Translations under genes and position numbers: made by a program
NCBI GenBank assembly: GCA_947375135.1
Contig: CANCER010000005.1
Location: 1-64,000, forward strand
Length of the DNA stretch: 64,000 nucleotides
Direction: 5' to 3'
Source: Comamonadaceae bacterium
GTDB lineage: Bacteria; Pseudomonadota; Gammaproteobacteria; Burkholderiales; Burkholderiaceae_C
Notes under the pieces: model-generated
The model's input: the letters and a program-made list of their open reading frames with translations, nothing else
The model's database searches: none
What the model was told of the DNA's origin: nothing
Shown here: positions 26,596 through 36,495 of the stretch, in pieces
Position numbering within the stretch: position 1 is the stretch's first letter
Layout of the letters: each line of letters opens with the position of its first letter

Positions 26596-26889
26596 ATGCA
26601 CCGAAATACGATTCAGGTTCCCGAAAAGGGCACCTACAAATGGCAGTTGTTCAATTACTGGTCTGATGAATTTCGTCAGACACACAACGACCATTCCGCG
26701 TACATCGCGTTGAATTTTGCCGGCGCACTGGATGTTTGCCGCAACAAGTTACAAACCCTGATCCAGCACCACCGGCAACAAGCAAGCAAAACCGCTGCCT
26801 GCGAACGCCACAACCGCGCCATTGCGCGCCTGCAAGCAACCATGACCGGCGCTGCGATGGCGTTTGAAAGCGGTTTTCATCAGCACTGA
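26596..26889 (+). CDS. Hypothetical protein
   Basis: 97 residues from ATG 26596 (other starts at 26563 or 26503). Soluble, rich in His, Gln and Arg; the C-terminal half is helical (KLQTLIQHHRQQASKTAACE). No family recognised and no strong ribosome binding site, but the frame is closed neatly 40 bases before the convergent recQ stop. Could be a small regulatory or unannotated accessory protein, or a chance frame. Confidence 0.45.
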   Translation: MHRNTIQVPEKGTYKWQLFNYWSDEFRQTHNDHSAYIALNFAGALDVCRNKLQTLIQHHRQQASKTAACERHNRAIARLQATMTGAAMAFESGFHQH

Positions 26890-26929
26890 GTGACGGGGAA
26901 CTGCTTTGCACAGCGCGGCGAAGCGCGAA

Positions 26930-28774
26930 TTAACCCAACGTAATGACCCGCAACACCTCATGTGCGTAGGCTTCCAGCTTCTTGGCACCAATGCCGCTGA
27001 TGCCCTGAAGGTCGTCCAGAGAGCGCGGCGCACGCTGCGCAATCGCCGCCAGCGTGGCGTCATGAAAAATCACATACGCCGGCAGGTTGTGCTGCTGTGC
27101 AACTTCGGCGCGCCATGCCTTGAGTGCTGAGTAGCGCAGCAAGGCTTCGCTGTCCAGCGCAATCGGGGCCTTGACGATGGCACCCATGCGTGCGCTGCGT
27201 TTGGGCTTGTGTTCCTTGCCGACCACTGAATCGCGGAGTTGCACCGCAACTTCGCCGCGCAACACGGCACGTGACTGCTCGGTGAGCTGCAGGGTGTTGA
27301 AGGCTTGGCCATCCACCCGTACCGCACCAATAGCAATCAGCTGTCGCAGAACGCCACGCAGCTGTAACTCGCTGAAGGTACTGCCCACGCCGAAAGTGCT
27401 CAGCGCCTCGTGACCATATTGGGTCGTTTTTTCGGTGGTCTTACCACGCACGATATCCATCACATGACCGGCGCCGAAGCTCACGCCACTCATTTGCTGG
27501 ATGCGATAGATGGTGCTGAGCAGCTTGCGCGCGGCGTCTGTGCCGTCCCAAACCGCCGGCGGATGCAGGCAGTTGTCGCAGTTGCCGCAAGGCTGACTGG
27601 CCTCACCGAAGTAGCCCAGCAAGCGGACCCGGCGACAATCGATGGCTTCGGCCAGACCCAGCAGGGCGTCGAGTTTGCCGCGCATGATCTGCTTGAATTC
27701 TTCCCCGGCAGGGCTTTCGTCGATCATGCGGCGCTGGTTCACCACATCCTGCAGTCCATAACCCATCCAGGCCTCGGCCGGCAGGCCGTCGCGCCCGGCG
27801 CGCCCTGTCTCCTGGTAATAGCCTTCGATGTTCTTGGGCATGTCCAGATGGGCCACAAAGCGCACGTCCGGCTTGTCAATGCCCATGCCAAAGGCGATGG
27901 TGGCGACCATGACGATGCCATCCTCACGTAAAAAACGATTCTGGTGCTTTTGCCGCAGCGCATGGTCCAGCCCTGCGTGGTAAGGCAGGGCATTGATACC
28001 GGCATCCACCAGCGTCTGGGCCATATCCTCCACCTTGCGGCGTGACTGGCAATAAACAACGCCTGCTTCGCCCTCGTGTTCTCGCTCGATAAAGCGCAGC
28101 AATTGCTGTGTGCTGTCGCGTTTTTCGACAATGGTGTAGCGGATGTTGGGCCGGTCAAAACTGCTGACAAAGGCGCGTGCGCCTTCAAGTTGCAGGCGTT
28201 CCAGAATGTCGTCGCGTGTCAGGGCATCGGCCGTGGCGGTGAGTGCCATGCGCGGAACGCCCGGGAAACGCTCGTGCAGCACGGTGAGTGCGCGGTAGTC
28301 CGGGCGGAAATCGTGGCCCCACTGGCTGACGCAATGGGCCTCATCTATCGCAAACATGCTCAGCTTGCCCTGGGAGAACAGGGTGTCCAGCAAGGCCAGA
28401 AAACGGGGTGTGGTGAGTCGCTCGGGGGCTGCATACAACAGCGTGATGTCGCCGCGCAACATGCGCTGTTCTATCTGGTAAGCCTCTTCGCCGCTCAGGG
28501 TGGAGTTGAGAAAGGCTGCGCTGACGCCGGCCTCATGCAGGGCGCCGACCTGGTCGTGCATCAGCGCAATCAGGGGGGACACCACGATGGTGACACCGTG
28601 CCCGGCTTGCTGCCGGGCGATCGCGGGAATCTGGTAGCACAGGCTTTTTCCGCCACCCGTAGGCATCAGAACCAGGGCGTCCCGACCCGCCACCATGTGT
28701 TCCACGATAGCCTGTTGGGGGCCGCGGAACTGGTCGTAACCGAAAACTTCGCGAAGAATCTGCTGGAGAGTCAA
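26930..28774 (-). CDS. recQ: ATP-dependent DNA helicase RecQ
   Basis: 3'-5' superfamily-2 helicase acting in recombination and replication repair. Walker A is [13 protein letters not shown], the DEAH box region [18 protein letters not shown], and motif VI lies near [14 protein letters not shown]. The RQC zinc site has CGNCDNC, and the C-terminal HRDC domain lies in about the last 80 residues ([18 protein letters not shown]). The start is uncertain: no ATG fits. I use TTG 28774 (614 residues); TTG 28834 would add 20 residues. A 21-codon frame with a good AGGGGA site (28850-28785) ends just before 28774 and may couple translation. Confidence 0.94.
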   Translation of the reverse strand: MTLQQILREVFGYDQFRGPQQAIVEHMVAGRDALVLMPTGGGKSLCYQIPAIARQQAGHGVTIVVSPLIALMHDQVGALHEAGVSAAFLNSTLSGEEAYQIEQRMLRGDITLLYAAPERLTTPRFLALLDTLFSQGKLSMFAIDEAHCVSQWGHDFRPDYRALTVLHERFPGVPRMALTATADALTRDDILERLQLEGARAFVSSFDRPNIRYTIVEKRDSTQQLLRFIEREHEGEAGVVYCQSRRKVEDMAQTLVDAGINALPYHAGLDHALRQKHQNRFLREDGIVMVATIAFGMGIDKPDVRFVAHLDMPKNIEGYYQETGRAGRDGLPAEAWMGYGLQDVVNQRRMIDESPAGEEFKQIMRGKLDALLGLAEAIDCRRVRLLGYFGEASQPCGNCDNCLHPPAVWDGTDAARKLLSTIYRIQQMSGVSFGAGHVMDIVRGKTTEKTTQYGHEALSTFGVGSTFSELQLRGVLRQLIAIGAVRVDGQAFNTLQLTEQSRAVLRGEVAVQLRDSVVGKEHKPKRSARMGAIVKAPIALDSEALLRYSALKAWRAEVAQQHNLPAYVIFHDATLAAIAQRAPRSLDDLQGISGIGAKKLEAYAHEVLRVITLG

Positions 28775-28929
28775 AGGGATATTGCTATACGGTGAGCGCA
28801 CGCGGGACAAACAACATGCCGACGCGGGATTCAAAAGTGGATGGATGCATGAGTCCCCTATTGTCCCGCCTTTTTTGCGTATGCCCCGGTTGCAAGCGGC
28901 GAGCGGGCCGCTGCGCGCAGCAGGCGGGC

Positions 28930-29517
28930 TCAGAAGTCTGCGGGTGGTGGGGGCGCCGGTGTGCTGACGTTGGCCAACTCTTCGCGCATGGCCGTGGCCA
29001 GGCGCGCATAGAGCTTGAGTTGGCGGTTGGTATCACGCAGTCGTTCCGCAATGTTGACTGAAATCCCCAGCAGCAACCTGGCGGCTACCACCGGGTCGTG
29101 CGTAATCATCGATTCGATGCCTTCGCGGGTGAGGATGGCGCACCAGACGTCTGTGCTGGCAGTGCAGGACGCCGAGCGTGGTTCCTTGTCCACCAGTCCG
29201 ATCTCCCCGATCAGGCTGCCCGGCCCGAGCACACGAATGGTCACGGGCTCTGTGCGGCTGAGGGTAACGCGTTCCACCACGACATCGCCGTCAATCAACA
29301 GTGCCATAAAGCCGCTGTCGCCCGCATCGCCTTCGCGGATAAACGTGGTGTTGGCAGAAAAAAAGCGCGGCGCCATATAGCGCACGACGACGCGTGCATC
29401 TTCCAGGGTCAGGCCCGTCAATGCTTCCGGGGCAGACAGCAGTTGTGCAGCCAGTTCGGCGCCGGATACCCCGGGACCCACGGGTATTTGGTCAATGTGT
29501 TGCAGTTTGGAGTTCAT
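28930..29517 (-). CDS. Cyclic-nucleotide-binding domain protein
   Basis: 195 residues. The middle (about 50-165) is a cNMP-binding beta-barrel of the Crp fold ([23 protein letters not shown], then [20 protein letters not shown] as the phosphate-binding cassette). No C-terminal helix-turn-helix follows, so it is not a classical Crp/Fnr transcription factor. The tail ([25 protein letters not shown] helix) may oligomerise or bind a partner. It sits between recQ and comM on the same strand; role unknown. Confidence 0.85.
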   Translation of the reverse strand: MNSKLQHIDQIPVGPGVSGAELAAQLLSAPEALTGLTLEDARVVVRYMAPRFFSANTTFIREGDAGDSGFMALLIDGDVVVERVTLSRTEPVTIRVLGPGSLIGEIGLVDKEPRSASCTASTDVWCAILTREGIESMITHDPVVAARLLLGISVNIAERLRDTNRQLKLYARLATAMREELANVSTPAPPPPADF

Positions 29518-29633
29518 TGCTTAGCGTCTGGCGCGCTTCCTTGATGAGAGCTTCATGGTAGCGCACAGCCATGGGCCCTGCCTTGCTTGAGCGACCTGGC
29601 ACCTGGGTGCAGGCGCATCGCTGCCGTACCTCA

Positions 29634-31178
29634 TCAGGCGTTGACCCCGTTGTGCCGGTATTGCATGGCCTCGGCGGCATGCGTGAGCGTAATCGCTTCG
29701 CTACCCGCCAGATCGGCAATCGTGCGGGCGATTTTGAGTGTGCGGTGGGTGCTGCGCGCCGACCAGCCCAGCCGGGCTGCCGCCGTGCGCAGGAACTCGC
29801 TGGTGGCCGCATCGAGCTGCGCGTGCCGGTCGATTTCCTGCCCGGCCAGCGCCTGGTTGGCCTTGCCCTGCCGTGTCTGGGCACGCTCTCTTGCCGCAGC
29901 GCACCGTGCGCGCATGCCAGCGCTGGATTCGCCTGGCGGCGCGTTGAGCAAATCGTGGGCCGGCAGTGCCGGCACCTCCACATGGAGGTCAATGCGGTCC
30001 AGCAAGGGGCCGCTCAGCCGGCCCTGGTAACGGGTGACCTGGTCTGGCGTGCAGCGGCAGCGGTGTACCGGGCTGCCCAGAAAACCGCAGGGGCAGGGGT
30101 TCATGGCGGCAATCAGTTGGAAGCGGGCCGGAAACTCGGCGCGCCGGGCGGCACGGGCAATGGTGATGTGACCGGTTTCCAGAGGCTCGCGCAAGGCCTC
30201 CAGTGCGGTGCGGTTGAACTCCGGAAATTCATCCAGAAACAGCACCCCATGGTGTGCCAGCGAAATCTCACCGGGACGCGGCGGTGAGCCACCACCCACC
30301 AAGGCCACCGCGCTGGCGGAGTGGTGGGGTGCGCAGGTCGGGCGCCGGCCCCAGCGCTCCAGACTGAAGCGTCCGCTCAAGGAGTGAACGGCAGCACTTT
30401 GCAAGGCTTCTTCCGGGCTCATGTCGGGCAACAGGCCGGCAAAGCGCTGCGCCAGCATGGACTTGCCCGAACCGGGCGGCCCGACCAGCAGCAGGCTGTG
30501 CCCACCCGCAGCGGCAATTTCGAGTGCGCGCCTGGCGCCTGCCTGGCCTTTGACGTCCGCCATATCCGGCACATCGCATGGGGCTGCAGGGGCCGTTGGC
30601 TCCATGCGGCACCAGCCCTCGGCTTGCGCCGGGTCTTGCGGGTCAGCAAGCTCCACACCCGGTGGCGCAAACTGGCGTACCACGTCGAGCAGGTGGTGTG
30701 CACGGTAAATGGTCACACCCGGCACCAAAGCGGCTTCTTCCGCACTGCCAGGCGGCAGAACCAGCCGCACCGGTGTGGAGGCCCCCAGGAGCGTGAGCGC
30801 CATGGCCAGTGCGCCCCGCACCGGGCGCAATTCGCCGGAAAGGGATAGCTCACCGGCAAACTCGTGGCCTTCCAGGCGTGCTGCGTCGATCTGGCCGCTG
30901 GCCGCGAGAATGCCCAGCGCAATCGGCAGATCCAGCCGCCCGGAATCTTTGGGCAGGTCGGCCGGCGCCAGATTCACGGTAATGCGTTTGTTGTTGGGGA
31001 ATTCCAGGCCCGAGTTTTGGATGGCGCAGCGCACGCGCTCCCTGGCCTCCTTCACCTCAACATCGGCGAGCCCCACCAGCGTGAAACTCGGCAACCCGTT
31101 GGCCAGGTGCACTTCCACGGTGACCTTGGCGGCTTCCAGACCCAGCAGAGCGCGGCTCTGCACCAAAGATAAGCTCAT
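29634..31178 (-). CDS. comM: YifB/ComM family Mg-chelatase-like AAA ATPase
   Basis: 514 residues. An N-terminal domain (MSLSLVQSRALLGLEA, VEVHLANGLPSFTLVGL) is followed by the AAA core with Walker A LLVGPPGSGKSMLAQRF and Walker B LFLDEFPEF, and a C-terminal Mg-chelatase-like lid. ComM homologues are hexameric helicases that promote branch migration during natural transformation. The frame is open upstream to 31400, but ATG 31178 gives the family N-terminus. Confidence 0.93.
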   Translation of the reverse strand: MSLSLVQSRALLGLEAAKVTVEVHLANGLPSFTLVGLADVEVKEARERVRCAIQNSGLEFPNNKRITVNLAPADLPKDSGRLDLPIALGILAASGQIDAARLEGHEFAGELSLSGELRPVRGALAMALTLLGASTPVRLVLPPGSAEEAALVPGVTIYRAHHLLDVVRQFAPPGVELADPQDPAQAEGWCRMEPTAPAAPCDVPDMADVKGQAGARRALEIAAAGGHSLLLVGPPGSGKSMLAQRFAGLLPDMSPEEALQSAAVHSLSGRFSLERWGRRPTCAPHHSASAVALVGGGSPPRPGEISLAHHGVLFLDEFPEFNRTALEALREPLETGHITIARAARRAEFPARFQLIAAMNPCPCGFLGSPVHRCRCTPDQVTRYQGRLSGPLLDRIDLHVEVPALPAHDLLNAPPGESSAGMRARCAAARERAQTRQGKANQALAGQEIDRHAQLDAATSEFLRTAAARLGWSARSTHRTLKIARTIADLAGSEAITLTHAAEAMQYRHNGVNA

Positions 31179-31228
31179 TGCTTGAAATCCCAAAACGGTG
31201 CGCATTGTTTGCGTGCGCTTTTTGTTAT

Positions 31229-31245
31229 TGCACCATTGGCGTGCA
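31229..31245 (+). promoter_or_regulatory. NtrC binding site upstream of glnK
   Basis: TGCACCATTGGCGTGCA is a dyad one base off the NtrC consensus TGCACC-N5-GGTGCA. It sits about 110 bases before the predicted sigma-54 start; a half site GGTGCAC follows at 31290-31296. Confidence 0.7.
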
Positions 31246-31326
31246 GGCTGAGTATTTATACAGTTTCCATAACGCGTGGCGTCTGTTTCGGTGCACAAGA
31301 AGGCGACCGAGTGCGATTCGGCATCC

Positions 31327-31342
31327 TGGCACGGACCCTGCT
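31327..31342 (+). promoter_or_regulatory. Sigma-54 promoter of glnK-amtB
   Basis: TGGCACGGACCCTGCT matches the -24/-12 consensus TGGCACG-N4-TTGCW at all but one base, with GG and GC correctly spaced. It predicts transcription from near 31353, giving a leader of about 75 bases. Confidence 0.85.
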
Positions 31343-31418
31343 TAAGTGGGTTATCTCCTGATTTTTGGAGAAACCGGCGATGCCAGTCCGGTGTCTGCAA
31401 CCCCTGTTATCTAGCTGA

Positions 31419-31766
<348 letters not shown>

Positions 31767-31797
31767 GCGTTTCTGTCCAAACATAAAGGAATACATC

Positions 31798-33324
31798 ATG
31801 AAAAAACTACTTGTTTCCCTCGCCCTGGGGCTGAGCCTGCTGACTGCCGCGACATTCGCGCCAGCCCAGACCGCCGCCCCGGCCACCGTCGCCTCTGAAG
31901 CCAAAGCGGAAGCCGCAGCACCTGCGGCTGCCCCCGCCGCGGCTGTGGCTGCCGCCCCGGCAGCCGATGCGTCTGCACCTGCTGCCCCCGTGCCCAACAA
32001 GGGCGACACGGCCTGGATGATGGTCTCCACCCTGCTGGTGATCCTGATGACGGTTCCCGGCCTGGCCCTGTTCTACGGCGGCCTGGTGCGCAGCAAGAAC
32101 ATGCTGTCCATCCTGATGCAGGTGATGGTGACGTTCTCGCTGATCGTTGTGCTGTGGTTCATCTACGGCTACAGCCTCGCCTTCACCGAGGGTAACCAGT
32201 TCATCGGCGGGCTGGATCGCCTCTTCATGAAAGGCATCTGGGACAACGCGGCCGGCACCTTTGCCAATGCCGCCACCTTCAGCAAGGGTGTTTACATTCC
32301 TGAAATCATTTATGCAGCCTTCCAGGCCACCTTTGCCGGTATCACCTGCACGCTGATCGTGGGTTCCTTTGCCGAACGGATCAAGTTCTCCGCTGTGCTG
32401 GCCTTTATGGTTCTGTGGTTCACCTTCAGCTACCTGCCCATGGCCCACATGGTCTGGTTCTGGGCCGGCCCGGATGCCTATGTCAGCAAAGAAGTGGTTG
32501 ACAAGGTCAACGCCACTGCCGGCATGATGTGGCAATGGGGCGCGCTGGACTTCGCCGGCGGTACCGTGGTCCACATCAACGCGGCGGTTGCCGGTCTGGT
32601 GGGTGCCTACTTCATCGGCAAACGGGTCGGTTACGGCAAAGAATCCATGGCTCCTCACAGCCTGACCTTGACCATGGTGGGCGCTGCCCTGCTGTGGGTG
32701 GGCTGGTTCGGTTTCAACGCCGGCTCGGCTCTGGAAGCCAACGGCTTCGCGGCTCTCGCCTTTATCAACACCTTTGGCGCCACCGCTGCTGCCGTGTTGA
32801 CCTGGTCCATCGGTGAAGCCTTGCACAAGGGCAAAGCCTCCATGCTGGGTGCTGCCTCCGGCGCCGTGGCGGGTCTGGTTGCCATCACCCCGGCTTGCGG
32901 CAACGTCGGCATCGGCGGTGCACTGATCATCGGCCTGATCTCCGGTTTTGCCGGCCTGTGGGGCGTGACCGGTCTGAAGAAGCTGCTGGGCGCTGACGAC
33001 ACGCTGGACGTGTTCGGCGTGCACGGTGTGTGCGGCATCCTGGGTGCCATCCTGACCGGCGTCTTCAACTCGCCATCCCTGGGCGGCCCCGGATTCGTGG
33101 CGGATTGGGTGACGGCCACCGGCATCACCGCTGCCGACTACTCCATCAGCGCCCAGGTCTGGGTCCAGACCAAGGCTGTACTGACCACTGTGGTCTGGTC
33201 CGGTGTGGTGTCCTTTGTGGCGTACTTCATCGTCGACAAGACCATCGGTCTGCGTGTCAGCGAAGAAGACGAGCGCGAAGGTCTGGACATCACCTCCCAC
33301 GGCGAGTCTGCTTACGGACGTTAA
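31798..33324 (+). CDS. amtB: Ammonium transporter AmtB
   Basis: 508 residues. A signal peptide (KKLLVSLALGLSLLTAATFA) is followed by a long Ala/Pro-rich linker (to about residue 62) and then 11 membrane helices. Pore residues are recognisable around FYGGLVRSKN, the twin histidines in GGTVVHINAAVAGLVGAY and VFGVHGVCGILG. It carries ammonium across the inner membrane and is gated by GlnK, encoded upstream. The Ala-rich N-terminal linker is longer than in E. coli AmtB. Confidence 0.95.
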   Translation: MKKLLVSLALGLSLLTAATFAPAQTAAPATVASEAKAEAAAPAAAPAAAVAAAPAADASAPAAPVPNKGDTAWMMVSTLLVILMTVPGLALFYGGLVRSKNMLSILMQVMVTFSLIVVLWFIYGYSLAFTEGNQFIGGLDRLFMKGIWDNAAGTFANAATFSKGVYIPEIIYAAFQATFAGITCTLIVGSFAERIKFSAVLAFMVLWFTFSYLPMAHMVWFWAGPDAYVSKEVVDKVNATAGMMWQWGALDFAGGTVVHINAAVAGLVGAYFIGKRVGYGKESMAPHSLTLTMVGAALLWVGWFGFNAGSALEANGFAALAFINTFGATAAAVLTWSIGEALHKGKASMLGAASGAVAGLVAITPACGNVGIGGALIIGLISGFAGLWGVTGLKKLLGADDTLDVFGVHGVCGILGAILTGVFNSPSLGGPGFVADWVTATGITAADYSISAQVWVQTKAVLTTVVWSGVVSFVAYFIVDKTIGLRVSEEDEREGLDITSHGESAYGR

Positions 33325-33369
33325 GCCTTAAGCATCTCCCCGCTCCTCGCCAGCCAGTCTGGCGAATCA

Positions 33370-33417
33370 GCCCGGCGCAACTTTGGTAACCCCGAAGTTG
33401 CGCCGGGCTTCTTTTTT
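33370..33417 (+). terminator. Intrinsic terminator of glnK-amtB
   Basis: GCCCGGCGCAACTT (33370-33383) pairs with AAGTTGCGCCGGGC (33395-33408), a 14-bp stem, followed by TTCTTTTTT (33409-33417). Confidence 0.93.
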
Positions 33418-33495
33418 GGGGACTTGGCATTGCACAATGCGCGTTCCTGGTGCCGACCTCCCGTCGGCACCGCCCACATTCCCTTGCGCCGCCCT

Positions 33496-34362
33496 ATGAC
33501 ATCCCCCCTTACCTTGCGCAGCGGCAACTTGCGTTGTGAACTGCGTCCTGACCTTGGCGGCTGTATCGCCGGCCTGTGGTTCGGCGCGCAACAGGTGCTG
33601 CGTTCCACACCGGCCACCGCATTGCAGGACGTGCGCGTCTGCGCTAGCTACCCGCTCATTCCCTATTCCAACCGCATCGGCCAACGCTGGCTGCGGTGGG
33701 ACGGGCAGGACTATGCGCTGCCCCAGAACTTCGCGCCCGAGCCGCACGCCATTCATGGCGTGGGCTGGGAGCGGGCCTGGGCGGTGGAGGAGAACAGTGC
33801 CACGCAGGCCGTGCTGGGCTACCACCACGCGGCCGACGCGTCCTGGCCCTTTGCCTTTGACAGCCGCCAGACCCTCACACTCAGCGCGGACGCGCTGGAA
33901 CTGCAGATGTCCATCACCAACTGCGCCAGCGTGGCGGCACCCGTGGGCCTGGGCTGGCACCCTTACTTTGCCAAAAGCGCGGCCACGCAGATCCGGTTTT
34001 CCGCCGCAGGCCGTTGGGATATGGGTGACGACAAGTTGCCGACCCGGCGCCTGGCCAGCACCGGACTGGACACCGATTGCACCATCCTGGACGTGGACCA
34101 TTGTTTTGACGGCTGGAACGGCAGCCTGCAACTCACCGAGGGCGGCCTGCGCCTGCAGGTGACGTCGGATCTGGACTGTCTGGTGGTGTTCACCACCCCG
34201 GCGCGCGACAGCATTGCCATCGAGCCGGTCAGCCATGTCAACAATGCCCTGGCGCTGGCGCAGCAGACCGGTGTGACGCCAGAGTCTCTGGGCTTGCGCG
34301 TGCTGCAACCGGGCGAGACGTTCGCGGCCCGCATGCGCATCCAGGTGGAGCCACTGGCATGA
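33496..34362 (+). CDS. Aldose 1-epimerase family protein
   Basis: 288 residues of the galactose-mutarotase fold, which interconverts alpha and beta anomers of hexoses or hexose derivatives. Typical motifs: YSNRIG near residue 57, HGVGWERAW (active-site His), GWHPYF and the C-terminal EPVSHVNNA with the catalytic Glu. It overlaps the next gene, a sugar lactonase, by four bases (ATGA), so the two likely act on the same sugar. ATG 33496 fits the family start. Confidence 0.88.
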   Translation: MTSPLTLRSGNLRCELRPDLGGCIAGLWFGAQQVLRSTPATALQDVRVCASYPLIPYSNRIGQRWLRWDGQDYALPQNFAPEPHAIHGVGWERAWAVEENSATQAVLGYHHAADASWPFAFDSRQTLTLSADALELQMSITNCASVAAPVGLGWHPYFAKSAATQIRFSAAGRWDMGDDKLPTRRLASTGLDTDCTILDVDHCFDGWNGSLQLTEGGLRLQVTSDLDCLVVFTTPARDSIAIEPVSHVNNALALAQQTGVTPESLGLRVLQPGETFAARMRIQVEPLA

Positions 34363-35282
34363 ACAGCGCAACACCCTGGCAAAAACTCGGACCTGACACC
34401 TACGACCTGGGCGAGTCCCCGTTCTGGCATCCGCAGGAACAAGCGCTGTACTGGGTCGACATCCCCGGCAAAAAGCTGCTGCGTAGCAGCGTCGCCCTGG
34501 GCACCGTCGAGGCCTGGGACATGCCCAGTGAGCCCGGCTGCATCGCACCGGCCGCCCGCGGCGGGCTGGTGATCGCGCTGCGCCACGGCGTGTTTCGCGC
34601 CAGACAGTGGGGCGGCATGCTGGAGCTGATCACCACGCTGCCCTACGACCCGGCCACGGTGCGCGCCAACGACGGCAAGTGCGATGCGCTGGGCCGCTTC
34701 TGGGTCGGCACCATTGACGAGCCCAAGGCCCGCCGTGCCGCTGAACTGTTCTCCATTGACTGCCGCGCCGGCCCTGCGGTGGTGCAACGCCAGGCCGGGG
34801 ACGCCCTTACCGCCAATGGCCTGGCCTGGAGCCCCGAGGGCAGGACCCTGTATTGGGCCGATACGCCCAACCATGTGCTGCACGCCTGGGACTGCGATCC
34901 GGCCGCCAACGCCCTGAGCGCGCACCGCCTGCATCTGCAATTCGCGCCCAAACCCGCCGGCTGGACCTTTGCAGACCGCACCTACCAAGGCCGCCCGGAC
35001 GGCGCGGCGGTGGATGTCAACGGCAACTACTGGGTCAGCATGTTTGAAGGCCGACGCGTCTGCTGCTTTGCGCCCGATGGCCGTTTGCTGCGGACACTGG
35101 AAACCCCAGCCCAATGCCCCACCATGCCCTGTTTTGGTGGCGAAGACCGCAAGACCTTGTACCTCACCACGGCACGGCACGGCCGCAGTGCGCCGGAGTT
35201 GGCCCAGTTCCCGGACTCCGGCGCCGTGTTTTTTACCCGGGTGGAGGTGGCCGGGTTGCCGGTGAACTTCTTTGCAGACTAA
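34359..35282 (+). CDS. SMP-30/gluconolactonase family protein
   Basis: 307-residue six-bladed beta-propeller lactonase. Visible motifs are LGESPFWHPQEQALYWVDIPG (metal-binding Glu at the start), TVRANDGKCDALGRFWVGTID, ANGLAWSPEGRTLYWADTPNH and RPDGAAVDVNGNYWVSMF (metal-binding Asn/Asp). It probably hydrolyses an aldonolactone in a non-phosphorylated sugar oxidation route. Translation is coupled to the epimerase gene by the ATGA overlap. Confidence 0.9.
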   Translation: MNSATPWQKLGPDTYDLGESPFWHPQEQALYWVDIPGKKLLRSSVALGTVEAWDMPSEPGCIAPAARGGLVIALRHGVFRARQWGGMLELITTLPYDPATVRANDGKCDALGRFWVGTIDEPKARRAAELFSIDCRAGPAVVQRQAGDALTANGLAWSPEGRTLYWADTPNHVLHAWDCDPAANALSAHRLHLQFAPKPAGWTFADRTYQGRPDGAAVDVNGNYWVSMFEGRRVCCFAPDGRLLRTLETPAQCPTMPCFGGEDRKTLYLTTARHGRSAPELAQFPDSGAVFFTRVEVAGLPVNFFAD

Positions 35283-35349
35283 TTTTTTGATGTTGCGGTG
35301 TTCAATTAATTCACGTCCCGGGCCCTGAGCTGCCCGTACCATCAGCGCC

Positions 35350-36495
35350 ATGGCAAACATGGAACACGCTCTACGCACCATTTCGGATCAGATCGCTGCG
35401 GCCCGTGCCGACAACACGCCCCTGTGTCTGCGCGGTGGCGGCAGCAAGGACTTTTTGGGCGTCGCCCGGGGCGAACTGCTGGACACCCGCCCCCTAAGCG
35501 GCGTGATCAGCTACGAACCGACCGAACTGGTCGTCACCGTGGGCGCCGGCACGCCGCTGACCGAACTGGAAGCCATGCTGGCAGAACAAGGCCAGTGCCT
35601 GGCGTTCGAGCCCCCGCATTACCCCTGGTCTGTACCCGGTGCGTCGCCCGCTACCGTGGGTGGCATGGTCGCGTCAGGTCTGGCCGGCCCGTCGCGTGCC
35701 AGCGTCGGCGGTGTGCGCGACTATGTTCTGGGCGTCAAGCTCATCAACGGGCTGGGCCAGCACCTCACTTTTGGCGGCCAGGTCATGAAAAACGTAGCCG
35801 GTTACGACGTCTCGCGCCTGATGGTGGGCGCACGCGGCACGCTGGGCCTGCTGACTGAAATTTCGCTCAAGGTGCTGCCGGTGGCGCCCGCCGAAGCCAC
35901 GCTGTGCTTTACCCTGGACCAGGCCGAAGCCCTGGCGCATTTGCACCGCTGGGGCGGTGAGCCCCTGCCGCTGAATGCCAGTTGCTGGGTGATGGATGAC
36001 GCCATTCCGGGTGCGCCTGCCAAGCCCAGTCTCTTTGTGCGCCTGCGCGGTGCCATGGCCGCTGTGGAGGCCGCCTGCCAGCGCATGCTGGCCGAGGTGT
36101 CCGGCCAGCGCATGAACAACGCCCAGACCCGTCCCGACTGGAGCCTGTGCCGCAACCAGCAATTGCCTTTCTTCGCCAACAGGCCGCAGCCTGATGCCGT
36201 GCTCTGGCGCATCAGCGTGCCGCAGACTGCGCCGGTGCTGCATCTGCCAGCCCACCCCTTGGTGGAGTGGCATGGCGGCTTGCGCTGGGTCTGGGCCCCG
36301 GCAACGGCCGGTGCTGAATTGCATGCGCTGGCACTTGAAGCGGGCGGCAGCGCCACGGTTTTCATGGCGGGTGATGCCGTTGCCAAGGCGCACGCTGCCC
36401 TGCGCACCCCAAGCACCACCCTGAATGCGATCAGCCAGCGCCTCAAGGCCAGCTTCGACCCGCAAGGCCTCTTTAATCCCGGACTCGTTTCCTGA
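35350..36495 (+). CDS. glcE: Glycolate oxidase FAD-binding subunit GlcE
   Basis: 381 residues. The FAD-binding PCMH-type domain (about 1-180) has LRGGGSKDFLG and GASPATVGGMVASGLAGPSR. GlcDEF oxidises glycolate to glyoxylate in the cytoplasmic membrane. The stop overlaps the glcF ATG (TGATG), so translation is coupled. glcD, the larger flavoprotein normally just upstream, is not in this window. Confidence 0.92.
   Translation: MANMEHALRTISDQIAAARADNTPLCLRGGGSKDFLGVARGELLDTRPLSGVISYEPTELVVTVGAGTPLTELEAMLAEQGQCLAFEPPHYPWSVPGASPATVGGMVASGLAGPSRASVGGVRDYVLGVKLINGLGQHLTFGGQVMKNVAGYDVSRLMVGARGTLGLLTEISLKVLPVAPAEATLCFTLDQAEALAHLHRWGGEPLPLNASCWVMDDAIPGAPAKPSLFVRLRGAMAAVEAACQRMLAEVSGQRMNNAQTRPDWSLCRNQQLPFFANRPQPDAVLWRISVPQTAPVLHLPAHPLVEWHGGLRWVWAPATAGAELHALALEAGGSATVFMAGDAVAKAHAALRTPSTTLNAISQRLKASFDPQGLFNPGLVS

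Noticed and set aside
29495..29572. 26-codon frame overlapping the start of the cyclic-nucleotide-binding gene
   Set aside because: It has no clear ribosome site and could be chance; too little support to call a leader peptide.
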